Origin: SBAX01 sp964646605
GTDB lineage: Bacteria; Planctomycetota; Phycisphaerae; UBA1845
Reading direction: 5' to 3'
NCBI GenBank assembly: GCA_964646605.1
Contig: CAZYEX010000076.1
Location: 1-23,985 of the forward strand
Length of the DNA stretch: 23,985 nucleotides
In this document: one piece after another, positions 1 to 7,590 of the stretch
Numbering within the stretch: the stretch's first letter is position 1
Layout: every line of letters begins with the position of its first letter
Made by a program: the position numbers and the translations under genes
The notes under the pieces: model-generated
Databases searched by the model: none
The model's input: only the letters and a program-made list of their open reading frames with translations
Told to the model about the DNA's origin: nothing

Positions 1-46
1 GCCCCGCCTTGTCACCCTCTGACACCGCCCGCCGCCCGCCGTGTGC

Positions 47-64
47 CACTGCTCTTGAGCAGTG
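47..64. repeat. Short perfect palindrome (family A hairpin)
   Basis: CACTGCTC-TT-GAGCAGTG is an 8-bp perfect stem around two bases, lying beyond the 3' end of the TPR gene. The same outer arms, CACTG and CAGTG, recur in hairpins at 21780-21802 and 22330-22351, so this looks like one copy of a dispersed palindromic repeat. It could also act as a terminator, but no T-run follows on either strand. Confidence 0.55.
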
Positions 65-158
65 CCCAACGGCGAACGCCAACGGTCCGCTTCGCGTCCC
101 ATCGGGACGCCCGAACTTACCCCACCGTTTCAGCGTCGGTCCACGACGCCCGCAACCG

Positions 159-2069
159 TTATTTGTTTCGCCATCCCGGCCAACGTCGTGCAAGCACAAG
201 ATCAAGGGCTTCCGCGTGGTGATCAAGGCATGTTTCTGAAATCTCGCCGGGTAACTGGTCGCTCAACGTCAGAACGATGTCCTGCACGTTCCGTTCGATC
301 CGGCGTGCGGCCCAGTGATTGGCGTCTGACAAGGTCGACCAAGCCGAGATGCAGTGTGCGAGCCCATTGCACACTGACTCCGCATCCTTCGTTCTGAGTC
401 CGATTGCCCATTGCGCCAGCCCCATGCCACTCTCAGCGCTCGCCCAGTTGATCGGATCACGTCGACGGGTCAGCTCTTCCTGTGCCGCAAGAAAGTGTGA
501 GACCGAATCGGTAAGAGTCCCTGTTCCTGGCGACCGCAGCCCCAACGTAAGCAAGGCGTCCGCAAGCGAGAGCTGTGTTCCACCCCAGTCCTGGGGCACT
601 CGTTCACGAGCTTGTTCGTGAAGCGCGTCTCGCAGGTGCTCGATCGCCTCCAGCACCCGCTCGGTTCCAGATTCTAGAGCCGACATTGCGTCGAGAGCGC
701 TCCCGAGTGACTGCTTCGTATCCGCCCAGTCGCGCGGGGACCGTTCTCGATCGAACACTTGCAGGGCATCGCGGAAAGCCTGCACAGACGCATCGAAAGT
801 CCTTATGTTGCGTGTCCTTTTTCCGATTTCCTTAAGCGTTAAGCCAATGTTGTACTTGGCATACGCCCAGTCCAGCGGAACGAGCTCAAGCGTGAATTCT
901 TTTAGCGACTCGCGATACATGGCGAGCACCGCCTCCAGACGCTGGGTTTCTTGGAATCGCCAACCCAGTGCATACTCGGCAGAAGCGAGCGCCGAGTTTG
1001 TGTGTGCCCAATCCAGAGGGTCCAAACTGCGCGGACGTTGTGCCAAGACTTCGCGCAGATGGGTGATCGCCTCTTCAATGTGTGAGTTGTCCAAGTCAAT
1101 GGCCCCTAGGCGAACCAGCGTGAAGCCCAGGTTGTATTTCACTTCGGCGAGGGTGGTCGACCTCGCCTCGTTGGTGCAGGCTTTCAATACGGACCGGTAG
1201 AGGTTGATCGCTTCCTTGAGTGCGTCGGCGGAACTCGTTTGTTTTCCGTAAATCGAGAGCCCGATTGCCAGCGAGTATTGCAGAGCCGCGCGATCGTCGG
1301 CGCTCCATTTCTCTTGGGACGGCGAGGCATGCAAGATCCGTTGCACTTGGGTGATGTACGGGTGGATATCCGTCGAACTGAGTTCCCCCTGTCGCAGCAT
1401 AAACGCGTCCAATCGGGCCGAGACCACCATCCCAAGTACATTGTTCAAGTCGGCCCAGAACAACTCGGGAAGGTTGAGATCTGTATTCCATGCGTATCGC
1501 CTTCCGCCCATACGGAAGCGCTCTGCGCGGTTTGGCGTCATTCGCAACTTCAATCTCGTGTGTTCCGCGTTTTGCAGCACCTTGCCCCAGATTAGGACGT
1601 CGGCGCGGGAGCGCTCTAATAGTTCTCGCGCTTGATCGTGACCCGCGGCAACGGCTTGCTGAACATCGGCTCCATTTAGGTCGATCGTACGATCCAATCG
1701 CAGGACCTGCACGGCTCCATACTCCTCCAGGGCCTCTAGGATCAGACGCTCATTTTTTTGGTGTACGTCGTCCTCCAAGTGAGCCACCGCGATCGAGAAG
1801 CGATCCGGTGATGCTGCGGGTAGTTGCGTCGGGGTGAGCCAGTCCAGCACTGGGCGGACCCCAGGAAGGTCACGAATGTGCGCCCAGTTCCACCAAGCGA
1901 GCGCGCACCCGAGAACCAACAGACCGAATACGAATCCACCGACTCCCCACCGATCGTGGATGTCTCGAAGGGGCCTGGAAACCCACGCGAGGGCAAGTTT
2001 GAGCGCACCCTTGGATACTGTGCCTGTTTTCGGGCGGGATGGCTGTCTGCTGCGACGCGACATTACCAT
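159..2069 (-). CDS. Membrane-anchored TPR-like repeat protein
   Basis: 636 residues. The N-terminus is basic (about residues 1-40) and is followed by one hydrophobic segment near residues 44-60 (GGFVFGLLVLGCALAWW), which suggests a single-pass membrane protein with most of its mass on one side. Residues about 90-175 (starting FSIAVAHLEDD) form a separate alpha/beta domain reminiscent of the nucleotide-free domains found ahead of TPRs in signalling proteins; this likeness is weak. The C-terminal half holds helical repeats marked by P-x-[DN]-W-[AG] at W354, W401, W448, W495 and W542, exactly 47 residues apart. Each repeat carries a TPR-like N-x-G/A-L-x-x-x-G core. No enzyme motif is visible. 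A protein-interaction scaffold is likely. The start could also be the second ATG at 2063, and neither has a strong ribosome site. Confidence 0.85.
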   Translation of the reverse strand: MVMSRRSRQPSRPKTGTVSKGALKLALAWVSRPLRDIHDRWGVGGFVFGLLVLGCALAWWNWAHIRDLPGVRPVLDWLTPTQLPAASPDRFSIAVAHLEDDVHQKNERLILEALEEYGAVQVLRLDRTIDLNGADVQQAVAAGHDQARELLERSRADVLIWGKVLQNAEHTRLKLRMTPNRAERFRMGGRRYAWNTDLNLPELFWADLNNVLGMVVSARLDAFMLRQGELSSTDIHPYITQVQRILHASPSQEKWSADDRAALQYSLAIGLSIYGKQTSSADALKEAINLYRSVLKACTNEARSTTLAEVKYNLGFTLVRLGAIDLDNSHIEEAITHLREVLAQRPRSLDPLDWAHTNSALASAEYALGWRFQETQRLEAVLAMYRESLKEFTLELVPLDWAYAKYNIGLTLKEIGKRTRNIRTFDASVQAFRDALQVFDRERSPRDWADTKQSLGSALDAMSALESGTERVLEAIEHLRDALHEQARERVPQDWGGTQLSLADALLTLGLRSPGTGTLTDSVSHFLAAQEELTRRRDPINWASAESGMGLAQWAIGLRTKDAESVCNGLAHCISAWSTLSDANHWAARRIERNVQDIVLTLSDQLPGEISETCLDHHAEALDLVLARRWPGWRNK

Positions 2070-2337
2070 ATTCTAACGGACTGTTTGGACGCGTGCATCA
2101 CGGGGCGAGAAACGAGCCAGACGACCGCAGATGCGGGCGGCCCGCGACTCGGGTTCTGGACGCCCCGATCGCTCTCAACCGATCCCTCCACCGATCACCC
2201 CCCAAGTTATTCCTATGAAGTCTCCGGTGTCGGCTCGCCGCCCCTGGCAGCCGGCGGAATCCGGAGAGCGGAAAACGGCCAGGGGGCGCGAAATGCGGAC
2301 CGCAGAGTTGCGATTCCGGATCACTCCTAACTGGTCA

Positions 2338-2360
2338 TTGGTAATTCGTACTTGGTAATT
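2338..2360. repeat. Direct repeat TTGGTAATT, two copies
   Basis: Two identical 9-bp units (2338-2346 and 2352-2360) are separated by 5 bp in otherwise GC-rich DNA. The AT-rich composition stands out locally. Arrays of this general kind occur in planctomycete intergenic DNA as far as I recall. No function is claimed. Confidence 0.5.
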
Positions 2361-2591
2361 GGCCTAAGTGCCTCGAAATGAGAAAATGAATTCACCAAAA
2401 CGAACCCAAAAACCACGCCGGCCGGGTCAAAAACGCGGTTTTGCATGCCGAAAATGGCTTCGTTCGTCTTCGTTTTCACGGTTTCCGCATCAATCGAACC
2501 CATCTTCTTCGTCCCTCGATCCACATTCGCTGTTCCCCATTCCGCATTCGCCCGACCCATCGCTCGCGCTCAGGGCGTCGCCCCGTCTCCC

Positions 2592-2618
2592 ATCGGCAGT
2601 TGGAAATCGGCAATCGGC
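2592..2618. repeat. Direct repeat of ATCGGCA units
   Basis: ATCGGCA occurs at 2592-2598, then AATCGGC at 2605-2611 and 2612-2618, the last two directly in tandem. The tract sits about 80 bp beyond the ferredoxin stop codon and is not part of any gene I can support. Confidence 0.45.
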
Positions 2619-2696
2619 AATCCATCGCGTCGCTTCAACTCCACGCACGGATGCGATCCCATCGCCCACGAACAGTGGTGATGCGCCTTGTCGCGC

Positions 2697-2975
2697 CTAC
2701 TCCGCCAGCAGCTCCGCGAACTTGGGCTCGTGCAGGACTTGTTCGGTGGGGACCATAGTGATGACATCCCAGGGGCACACTTGGGCGCAGAGTTTGCAGC
2801 CGATGCAGACCGGCAGGTCGATGGTGCAGACGCCCATCGCGTAGCCCGGATGTTTGGGATCCGATATCTTGTCGATGCAATCGACCGGGCAGACCGCCAC
2901 GCAGGCGTCACAGCCCGTACACAGGTCCTCGTCGAGGATGGCCAGCAGCTTGGGAAGTTTCTTCTTCTTCGCCAT
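2697..2975 (-). CDS. Ferredoxin with two [4Fe-4S] clusters
   Basis: 92 residues, typical of bacterial-type ferredoxins, which are small soluble electron carriers. Two cluster-binding motifs are complete: C19-x2-C22-x2-C25-x3-C29-P and C57-x2-C60-x2-C63-x3-C67-P. As in other two-cluster ferredoxins, the fourth cysteine of each motif would complete the opposite cluster. Extra cysteines at 33 and 50 sit near the motifs. The N-terminus is lysine-rich (MAKKKKLPK). The gene follows the isochorismatase-family gene on the same strand with about 60 bp between them, so the two may share a transcript. Its redox partner cannot be told from this window. The family assignment is secure. Confidence 0.93.
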   Translation of the reverse strand: MAKKKKLPKLLAILDEDLCTGCDACVAVCPVDCIDKISDPKHPGYAMGVCTIDLPVCIGCKLCAQVCPWDVITMVPTEQVLHEPKFAELLAE

Positions 2976-3036
2976 GACAATCCCGAACGCACATCCGATC
3001 CCGGGCGTCGCTTCTCGCCCGCGAGGGTGGAGAAGC

Positions 3037-3846
3037 CTACATCCCCTTCGGCCTGGAATGCCCGTTGCGGTTTCGCAGGGTATTCGCGGGCGGCTCGGCT
3101 TGCAAATGTGGTGCCGTTGACTTGCCGTTCAAACCTGGGGGGACGATGGGATTGGCGATTCGAGCGTGTCCGTTGGTTCGAGGCGGCGGCTCGAAGCGGG
3201 GGTACCTGTAGGTCCGATCGAGGTGGCGACCCCGCAGGTCGTCGACGTTGATGAGTTGCGCGCCCTTGGCCTCGATTTGCCGAACGGCCAAGTCCGCCGT
3301 GGACCGGCTCCAATACCCGCAGGCGTCCACCACGATCGTCGCCCGCTTGCCACGAGCCAGCAAAGCCAGCGCCAACGCCTTGACCGAACATTCCAACCCC
3401 GTCCCGAACAAGATGTATTCGTCGACGGGAAGCTGGCCGAGAAGCCGGTCGGCCTTCGGATTTCCCAGTAGATCGTCCGTTCGCTTTTGGAAGATGACCT
3501 GTTGAACTTGGGAGAACAAATCGATGGGGACGGAGAGCGTATTGTCGGCCTCGATCCACGCTCGCAGGGGGAGGAGCGTGAATTCGAGCTTCCGCTGCCC
3601 ACACGAACCGTCCACGCAGCATATCGGATTGCCGCTGTCCGACAGTTCGAACGGACGATGGGCCTCGACCGAGGAGATCACCGGCGCTTGGTTCCGCCTC
3701 GCCCACGCGATCACCCGCCGCAATTGCGCGATCAGCGGCGCCGCGTTGTGGACCGGGAACGCTCCGTCGCGTTCACAGAAGTCCCGCTGGGTATTGAGGT
3801 CCACCAAGACGCATTCGATGCTGCGACCGTTCCCACGTACGATCAT
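3037..3846 (-). CDS. Isochorismatase-family cysteine hydrolase
   Basis: About 269 residues from the ATG at 3846. The frame stays open to an upstream ATG at 3906, but the 3846 start follows a purine-rich GGGGGATCGGGATC and the family's first strand begins soon after it. The isochorismatase-like catalytic triad is visible: Asp16 (VLVDLNTQRDF), Lys121 (FQKRTDDLL) and Cys153 (FGTGLECSVKALALALLARG). Members hydrolyse amides or vinyl ethers (nicotinamidase, isochorismatase, N-carbamoyl hydrolases); the substrate cannot be chosen here. The core ends near residue 210 and is followed by a polar, proline- and asparagine-rich tail of about 60 residues that is unusual for the family and probably disordered. 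A cysteine-rich loop (ICCVDGSCG) near residues 75-83 could bind metal. Confidence 0.85.
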   Translation of the reverse strand: MIVRGNGRSIECVLVDLNTQRDFCERDGAFPVHNAAPLIAQLRRVIAWARRNQAPVISSVEAHRPFELSDSGNPICCVDGSCGQRKLEFTLLPLRAWIEADNTLSVPIDLFSQVQQVIFQKRTDDLLGNPKADRLLGQLPVDEYILFGTGLECSVKALALALLARGKRATIVVDACGYWSRSTADLAVRQIEAKGAQLINVDDLRGRHLDRTYRYPRFEPPPRTNGHARIANPIVPPGLNGKSTAPHLQAEPPANTLRNRNGHSRPKGM

Positions 3847-4578
3847 GATCCCGATCCCCCGTTGACGCTCGGGCGTGCGAGCGCGCGAAAACTGCGCTAT
3901 GCACACCTAGACCCAAAACGGGCGGGGACTCGCTTCCTTCCCATCCCAAGGCCCCTCACGACGCTTCCGGGGAGATCTGAGCGTCAACCTCGCCCAAAGT
4001 GTAGCCGCGATTCCTGGTCAAGGCGACATTTTTTCACAAAATCCTGCCCCGGTCCCAGAACTTTCCCGGAACCACCGGCTTTCAGCCGACGTGAGACGCC
4101 GATCGTTGCCGGTCTGGGGGATTTGTGCGCGAGTTGGCAAGAACCGCGTTTCTGGGGATTTCGAGCACCCGGGCAAAGGGACGGCGTGATCCGGGCCTAA
4201 TCCATTGGAGGTCCAGGGAGGGTGCAGCGGACACCGATAAAAGGAGTGGTTATCGGACAAATGCCGCCTGTTCGACGGGATTCCGTCGCGGGTCGGCGGT
4301 CGGTTGACAACGCTGGACCCGCTGCCGCGCGGTGTCGAAGGCTCGCGTCCCAGCGCCGTCGAGGGTTCGTCGTCGATGCGGCGAATTCCGCTGGACGCTT
4401 ATGGGATGTCGCCAAAACCTCATGCTGGGACGCAAGGCTGGATGTGAATTGGACGATGAACCGTGCGTCCCAGGTTCGGCGGGCCGCACGGGGGATTGGG
4501 TGATCGCGCCCCGTATGGGCGCGTACGTCCGGTCTGAAGTTGCGGTCAAAGCCAGGGCAAGGCACTTGTAGGTCAAGG
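3847..4578. other. Divergent intergenic region with inverted repeats
   Basis: About 730 bp lie between the divergent hydrolase and lipoprotein genes, and no convincing coding sequence is seen. The segment must hold promoters for both directions. A TTGACA at 4304-4309 has no matching -10 box. GCGTCCCAGC (4345-4354) and its complement GCTGGGACGC (4424-4433) form a widely spaced inverted repeat. A tight hairpin occurs at 4505-4523, CGCGCCC-CGTAT-GGGCGCG, about 55 bp before the lipoprotein start, and could be an operator or a leader structure. Confidence 0.5.
4505..4523. repeat. GC-rich hairpin ahead of the lipoprotein gene
   Basis: CGCGCCC-CGTAT-GGGCGCG gives a perfect 7-bp stem with a 5-base loop. 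It lies in the likely leader of the lipoprotein-xerC transcript. There is no T-run, so it is not a typical intrinsic terminator. Confidence 0.45.
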
Positions 4579-5322
4579 ATGACCCGACGCGAACGTATCG
4601 AGGGAGTTCGATGGGCCCTGATGACCCTGGGGCTGGGGATACTCGCGGCACAGGGATGCGCCGCGAAGCGCGGGGGGGTGGAACCGCTCGTGGTTCCCAA
4701 TCCGGTCTTGGGTGCGGCAACGATCGCCGTGGCCCCCGCGGTGAACCTCAGCGGGTCGACGGATTTCGACCCCGACCGGTTCGCGGATTTGATGGCCGGC
4801 GAATTGATGCATGCGGAGCGTGTGTCGGTCGTTCCGGTCAGTCGCGTGCTCGCGGTGCTCTCCGTTCAAGGAACGGATCGGGTGAAATCGCCGCGGCACG
4901 CCAGTGAGATCGCGGCCCTCGTAGGGGCGGATGCGATTCTCGTTTTCGCAGTGACAGAGTATGACCCTTATGATCCGCCGAGCGTGTCCATCTCCGCCCA
5001 GCTCTTCGCCGCGAACCCGCGGCCCGCGTATGGAGCGCCGCTCACGGATCACGGGGACGACACGGTACGGCGTGACGGGCGGGAGTCGTCGGCCGGGCGG
5101 TTGGTGGCCGAATCGCAACGGCGGTTCGATGCCTCGCACGCCGACGTCGTGCAGGAAATCCGAGAGTTTGCCCGGCAACGGAACGGGGATGATAGCCCGT
5201 TCGGCTGGCGAAGATACGTGGTCAGTCAGCAGCATTTCATTCAGTACTGCTGCTACTCGACGATCCGGCGACTATTGAACAGCCAGGGTTGGCCGGTTGC
5301 GGTGGGGGATGCCCGCAACTGA
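4579..5322 (+). CDS. Predicted lipoprotein of CsgG/LpoB-like type
   Basis: 247 residues starting at the ATG at 4579, chosen because AGGTCAAGG lies just upstream and the product then opens with a clean lipoprotein signal: basic MTRRER, a hydrophobic stretch and the lipobox LAAQGC with the lipidated cysteine near residue 27. The mature part starts with IAVAPAVNLSGS and continues through FADLMAGELMHAERVSVVP to ALVGADAILVFAVTEYDPY. This alternation of 'locate, activate, query' segments resembles the fold of CsgG, LpoB and TolB-N-like envelope proteins; that is inference from pattern only. The likely role is an outer-membrane-associated factor. It is followed after 14 bp by a small conserved gene and then xerC. 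Confidence 0.8.
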   Translation: MTRRERIEGVRWALMTLGLGILAAQGCAAKRGGVEPLVVPNPVLGAATIAVAPAVNLSGSTDFDPDRFADLMAGELMHAERVSVVPVSRVLAVLSVQGTDRVKSPRHASEIAALVGADAILVFAVTEYDPYDPPSVSISAQLFAANPRPAYGAPLTDHGDDTVRRDGRESSAGRLVAESQRRFDASHADVVQEIREFARQRNGDDSPFGWRRYVVSQQHFIQYCCYSTIRRLLNSQGWPVAVGDARN

Positions 5323-5336
5323 TGGGTCGGAATGGA

Positions 5337-5543
5337 ATGGACAATATCCGACAATTGTCGCTCGTAAAGGGAGAGGAGCGGTTTCTGTTTCGCTACGGCG
5401 TCGGTCAGGAGTCCGAGGTGATCGACGCCTTCGCGGAGCTGGCTGGGGATCGGGAAAGCAGCTTTGACTGGTTTGACGCGGCCGTGCTCAGCTACCAAAT
5501 GGGCCGGCGATTGGAGACGGAGCTCGATCAGATCGCGACGTAG
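5337..5543 (+). CDS. Small conserved hypothetical protein (68 aa)
   Basis: The product runs from MDNIRQLSLVKGEERFLFRY to a C-terminal FDWFDAAVLSYQMGRRL segment. From memory, short proteins with this FRY ... DWFDAAVLS...G pattern recur in planctomycetes, but no function is known to me. It appears soluble and mainly helical, with no cysteine and no signal peptide. An earlier in-frame ATG at 5289 would overlap the lipoprotein gene and add a glycine/cysteine-rich leader, so the 5337 ATG is preferred. The tight spacing behind the lipoprotein gene (14 bp) supports co-transcription, and xerC follows 86 bp later. Confidence 0.75.
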   Translation: MDNIRQLSLVKGEERFLFRYGVGQESEVIDAFAELAGDRESSFDWFDAAVLSYQMGRRLETELDQIAT

Positions 5544-5629
5544 CATGGGGGCAGGGACGGTGACCGCCACGTGGTCGAGGAATATGATCAGGTGGACGAG
5601 GGTTCTTTCGCCGATGTGAAAAAGCGATC

Positions 5630-6646
5630 ATGAAAGAGAATTCTCTGATTGACGAGTTCCTGAATTACCTGAAGTTCGAGCGGCACTTCTCTCCGCATAC
5701 GGCGAAGTGCTACGCGGCGGACCTGGCCCAGTTCTGCGCCTTTCTGAACGGGGACACGGTCGGGGCGGCGGGACGACAGAACTTCACCTCACCGGTTTCC
5801 GGCGGACGCGCTGCGGCGGGGGGACTCAGCCCCGTCGGCGCCGACACCGCGACCCTTGTCGACTCGGGTCTGCAGCAGAGACTCCGCGACGTCGACACCG
5901 AGCGGGTGAAGTCGTTCCTGGCGTTCCTGGGGACGCAGAACTACTCCAAGTCCACGGTGGCGCGGAAGCTCGCCACGCTGCGCAGCTTCTACAAGTTCTG
6001 CCTTCGTCGCGGATACGTGAAGAACCACCCATTGTCGACCATTCGCACGCCCAAGCAGGAAAAGCGGTTGCCCAAGTTCCTGGAGCTGGAGCAGATCACC
6101 AAGCTGTTGGCCACGCCGGATGATGGAAATCTGCTGGGCGCTCGCGATCGGGCGATGTTGGAGGTGCTCTTTTCCACGGGCGTGCGGGTCAGCGAACTGG
6201 TGGACCTGAACCTCGCGGATCTGGATGTCGAAGCGCAGCTCGTTCGGGTTCGCGGCAAGGGCAAAAAACAGCGCAGCACTCCGATCGGTCAAACGGCGAT
6301 CGCCGCGATTCGCAAATACCTCGACCTTCGTCGTATGGATGCGCGTTCGCCGGGATTCGACCAGAGCGCGTTGTTCGTCAACAAGCACGGCCAGCGCCTG
6401 AGCACGCGGAGCGTTCGCCGAAAGCTGGACAAGTACCTGGCCGAATGCGGGCTGGACCCGAGCATCAGCCCGCACACCCTGCGGCATAGCTTCGCCACGC
6501 ACATGCTCAACCGCGGGGCCGATCTGCGAAGCGTTCAGGAACTGCTGGGTCACCAGTCGCTTTCCACCACGCAGATCTACACGCACCTGACCGCGCCGCG
6601 ATTGAAAACGGCCTACGACGAAGCCCATCCGCGCTCCGGGATGTAG
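5630..6646 (+). CDS. xerC: Tyrosine recombinase XerC
   Basis: 338 residues, against about 300 in typical XerC/XerD. It resolves chromosome dimers at dif with a partner Xer protein. The N-terminal SAM-like DNA-binding domain begins FLNYLKFERHFSPHTAKCYAADL. The catalytic residues are all present: R186 (STGVRVSEL), K210 (RVRGKGKKQR), H282 and R285 (PHTLRHSFATHML), H308 (LLGHQS) and the nucleophile Y317 (TTQIYTH). The extra length is a glycine/alanine-rich insertion at about residues 43-82 inside the N-terminal domain, likely a flexible loop. No integrase-type context or attachment site is nearby, which favours the housekeeping enzyme over a phage or integron recombinase. XerC is favoured over XerD only by general look, so the symbol is tentative. 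The ribosome site is weak. Confidence 0.93.
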   Translation: MKENSLIDEFLNYLKFERHFSPHTAKCYAADLAQFCAFLNGDTVGAAGRQNFTSPVSGGRAAAGGLSPVGADTATLVDSGLQQRLRDVDTERVKSFLAFLGTQNYSKSTVARKLATLRSFYKFCLRRGYVKNHPLSTIRTPKQEKRLPKFLELEQITKLLATPDDGNLLGARDRAMLEVLFSTGVRVSELVDLNLADLDVEAQLVRVRGKGKKQRSTPIGQTAIAAIRKYLDLRRMDARSPGFDQSALFVNKHGQRLSTRSVRRKLDKYLAECGLDPSISPHTLRHSFATHMLNRGADLRSVQELLGHQSLSTTQIYTHLTAPRLKTAYDEAHPRSGM

Positions 6647-6689
6647 TTTCTTCACAGCGGAGGCGGTTGGAGGGAAGTCACGCTGCGGG

Positions 6690-6711
6690 CCGGACTCAGA
6701 CTAGAGTCCGG
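6690..6711. terminator. Possible bidirectional terminator hairpin
   Basis: CCGGACTC-AGACTA-GAGTCCGG is a perfect 8-bp stem with a 6-base loop between the convergent xerC and methyltransferase genes; it overlaps the stop codon of the latter (6701-6703). There is no clear T-run on either side, so termination is inferred from position and stem strength only. Confidence 0.5.
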
Positions 6712-7453
6712 TGTGTGCGGCGTTCTTCTTACGCGCCGAAAGGATGACGAAGAGCCCCAGGCGACGCAGAGGCGTCCGCTCCACCCACTGGTTCATCCAA
6801 TGCAGGGAGGCGAAGGGTAGCGGGGCGATGTAGTTGGCGTCGTCCACGGTGAAGCCTGCGCCTTCGAGCATTCCAGTCAGCACGGTCAAATTCGGGAACG
6901 ATGGCGAGCCGTCATCGAAGAACATCCGCCGAACGCCGAGTCCACGCAGCAGCGCTCGCCCGCGTTCCAGGAAGGTGGCGGTCGGGTTGGTGGTGGAGAG
7001 CAACAACCGTCCGCCGGGTCGTAGAACCCGATAGGCCTCCGCCAGGAAACGCGCCGGTTGCCGGAGATAGTAGATCATCTCGGCGCTGACCACGGTGTCC
7101 GCACATTCATCCGCGAAGGGAATCGACTCGGCATCGAAACAGACAGTCTTGCAACCCAGCCGTCGAGCGGCGACACGGCACATACCCGGAGCGATGTCGG
7201 AATGAACGGCCAGGGATCGGTTCGGCAGTCGCTCGATCACGGCGCCGGTTCCGCCGCCGACTTCAAGACATCGGCCGCGAACGTTTTGGGCGAGGGCAGT
7301 GGCCCGTCGTTCGAGCGTGTAGGGATTGCTGATTTGCTCGTACTGCTCGGCGGCGGCGTCGAAACGATCGGCGACCTCCCGATTCGTAAGCCTCGCAGCC
7401 GCGAAAGTCATAAGTGATCCATGTATCGGCAGGAACACGCGGTCTGATAACAT
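6701..7453 (-). CDS. SAM-dependent methyltransferase, class I (UbiE-like)
   Basis: 250 residues. A Rossmann-type methyltransferase with motif I at residues 62-72 (CLEVGGGTGAV), the acidic residue after strand 2 at D86 (VHSDIAPGM), the DAESIPFADECADTVVS segment and the late YRVLRPGGRLLLS strand, all typical of the Methyltransf_11 group. The start at 7453 follows GGGGCGGAAGT, a good ribosome site; a second ATG at 7411 has a weaker one. The C-terminal region (FPNLTVLTGMLEGAGFTVDDANY) is the usual lid of small-molecule or lipid methyltransferases. It is convergent with xerC and divergent from a second methyltransferase, and it sits at the edge of a glycosyltransferase block, so a sugar or lipid substrate is plausible but not shown. 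Confidence 0.88.
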   Translation of the reverse strand: MLSDRVFLPIHGSLMTFAAARLTNREVADRFDAAAEQYEQISNPYTLERRATALAQNVRGRCLEVGGGTGAVIERLPNRSLAVHSDIAPGMCRVAARRLGCKTVCFDAESIPFADECADTVVSAEMIYYLRQPARFLAEAYRVLRPGGRLLLSTTNPTATFLERGRALLRGLGVRRMFFDDGSPSFPNLTVLTGMLEGAGFTVDDANYIAPLPFASLHWMNQWVERTPLRRLGLFVILSARKKNAAHTGL

Positions 7454-7590
7454 ACTTCCGCCCCTGATCTGGGCCTAACGCGTCGGGCGAGGCATACGTT
7501 CTGGGGCAACGGGCCGGATTTGCGCGTCGCCGGATGTTTCATGCGGCTTGACAGTCCGATATACGCACGGCGGTCTGAGTTTCGTGGGAA

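Larger units (their letters stand above)
2070..2696. other. Non-coding gap with short direct repeats
   Basis: No convincing gene lies between the TPR gene start and the ferredoxin stop. The middle and end hold simple direct repeats: TTGGTAATT at 2338-2346 and 2352-2360, and three ATCGGCA/AATCGGC units at 2592-2618. Open frames here, such as a 77-codon one on the minus strand at 2327-2560, lack a ribosome site and overlap these repeats. The left part (2070-2330) must carry the promoter of the TPR gene, but I see no clear -35/-10 pair. Confidence 0.5.

Noticed and set aside
2327..2560. 77-codon open frame in the repeat-bearing gap
   Set aside because: It spans the TTGGTAATT repeats and lacks a ribosome site; more likely repeat DNA than a gene.
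2570..3706. Long open frame on the minus strand, 378 codons
   Set aside because: It runs over the ferredoxin and hydrolase genes in another frame, is rich in Arg, Ser and Gly, and shows none of their motifs; it is a by-product of high GC content.
4304..4309. TTGACA as a promoter -35 box for the lipoprotein gene
   Set aside because: No -10-like hexamer lies 16-18 bp downstream, and the gene starts 270 bp further on.
5789..6655. 288-codon open frame opposite xerC
   Set aside because: It is fully antisense to a gene with all catalytic residues and has no ribosome site or known motif.
7548..7553. TTGACA as a promoter for the second methyltransferase
   Set aside because: The bases at 16-18 bp spacing (CGGTCT, GGTCTG) do not resemble a -10 box.
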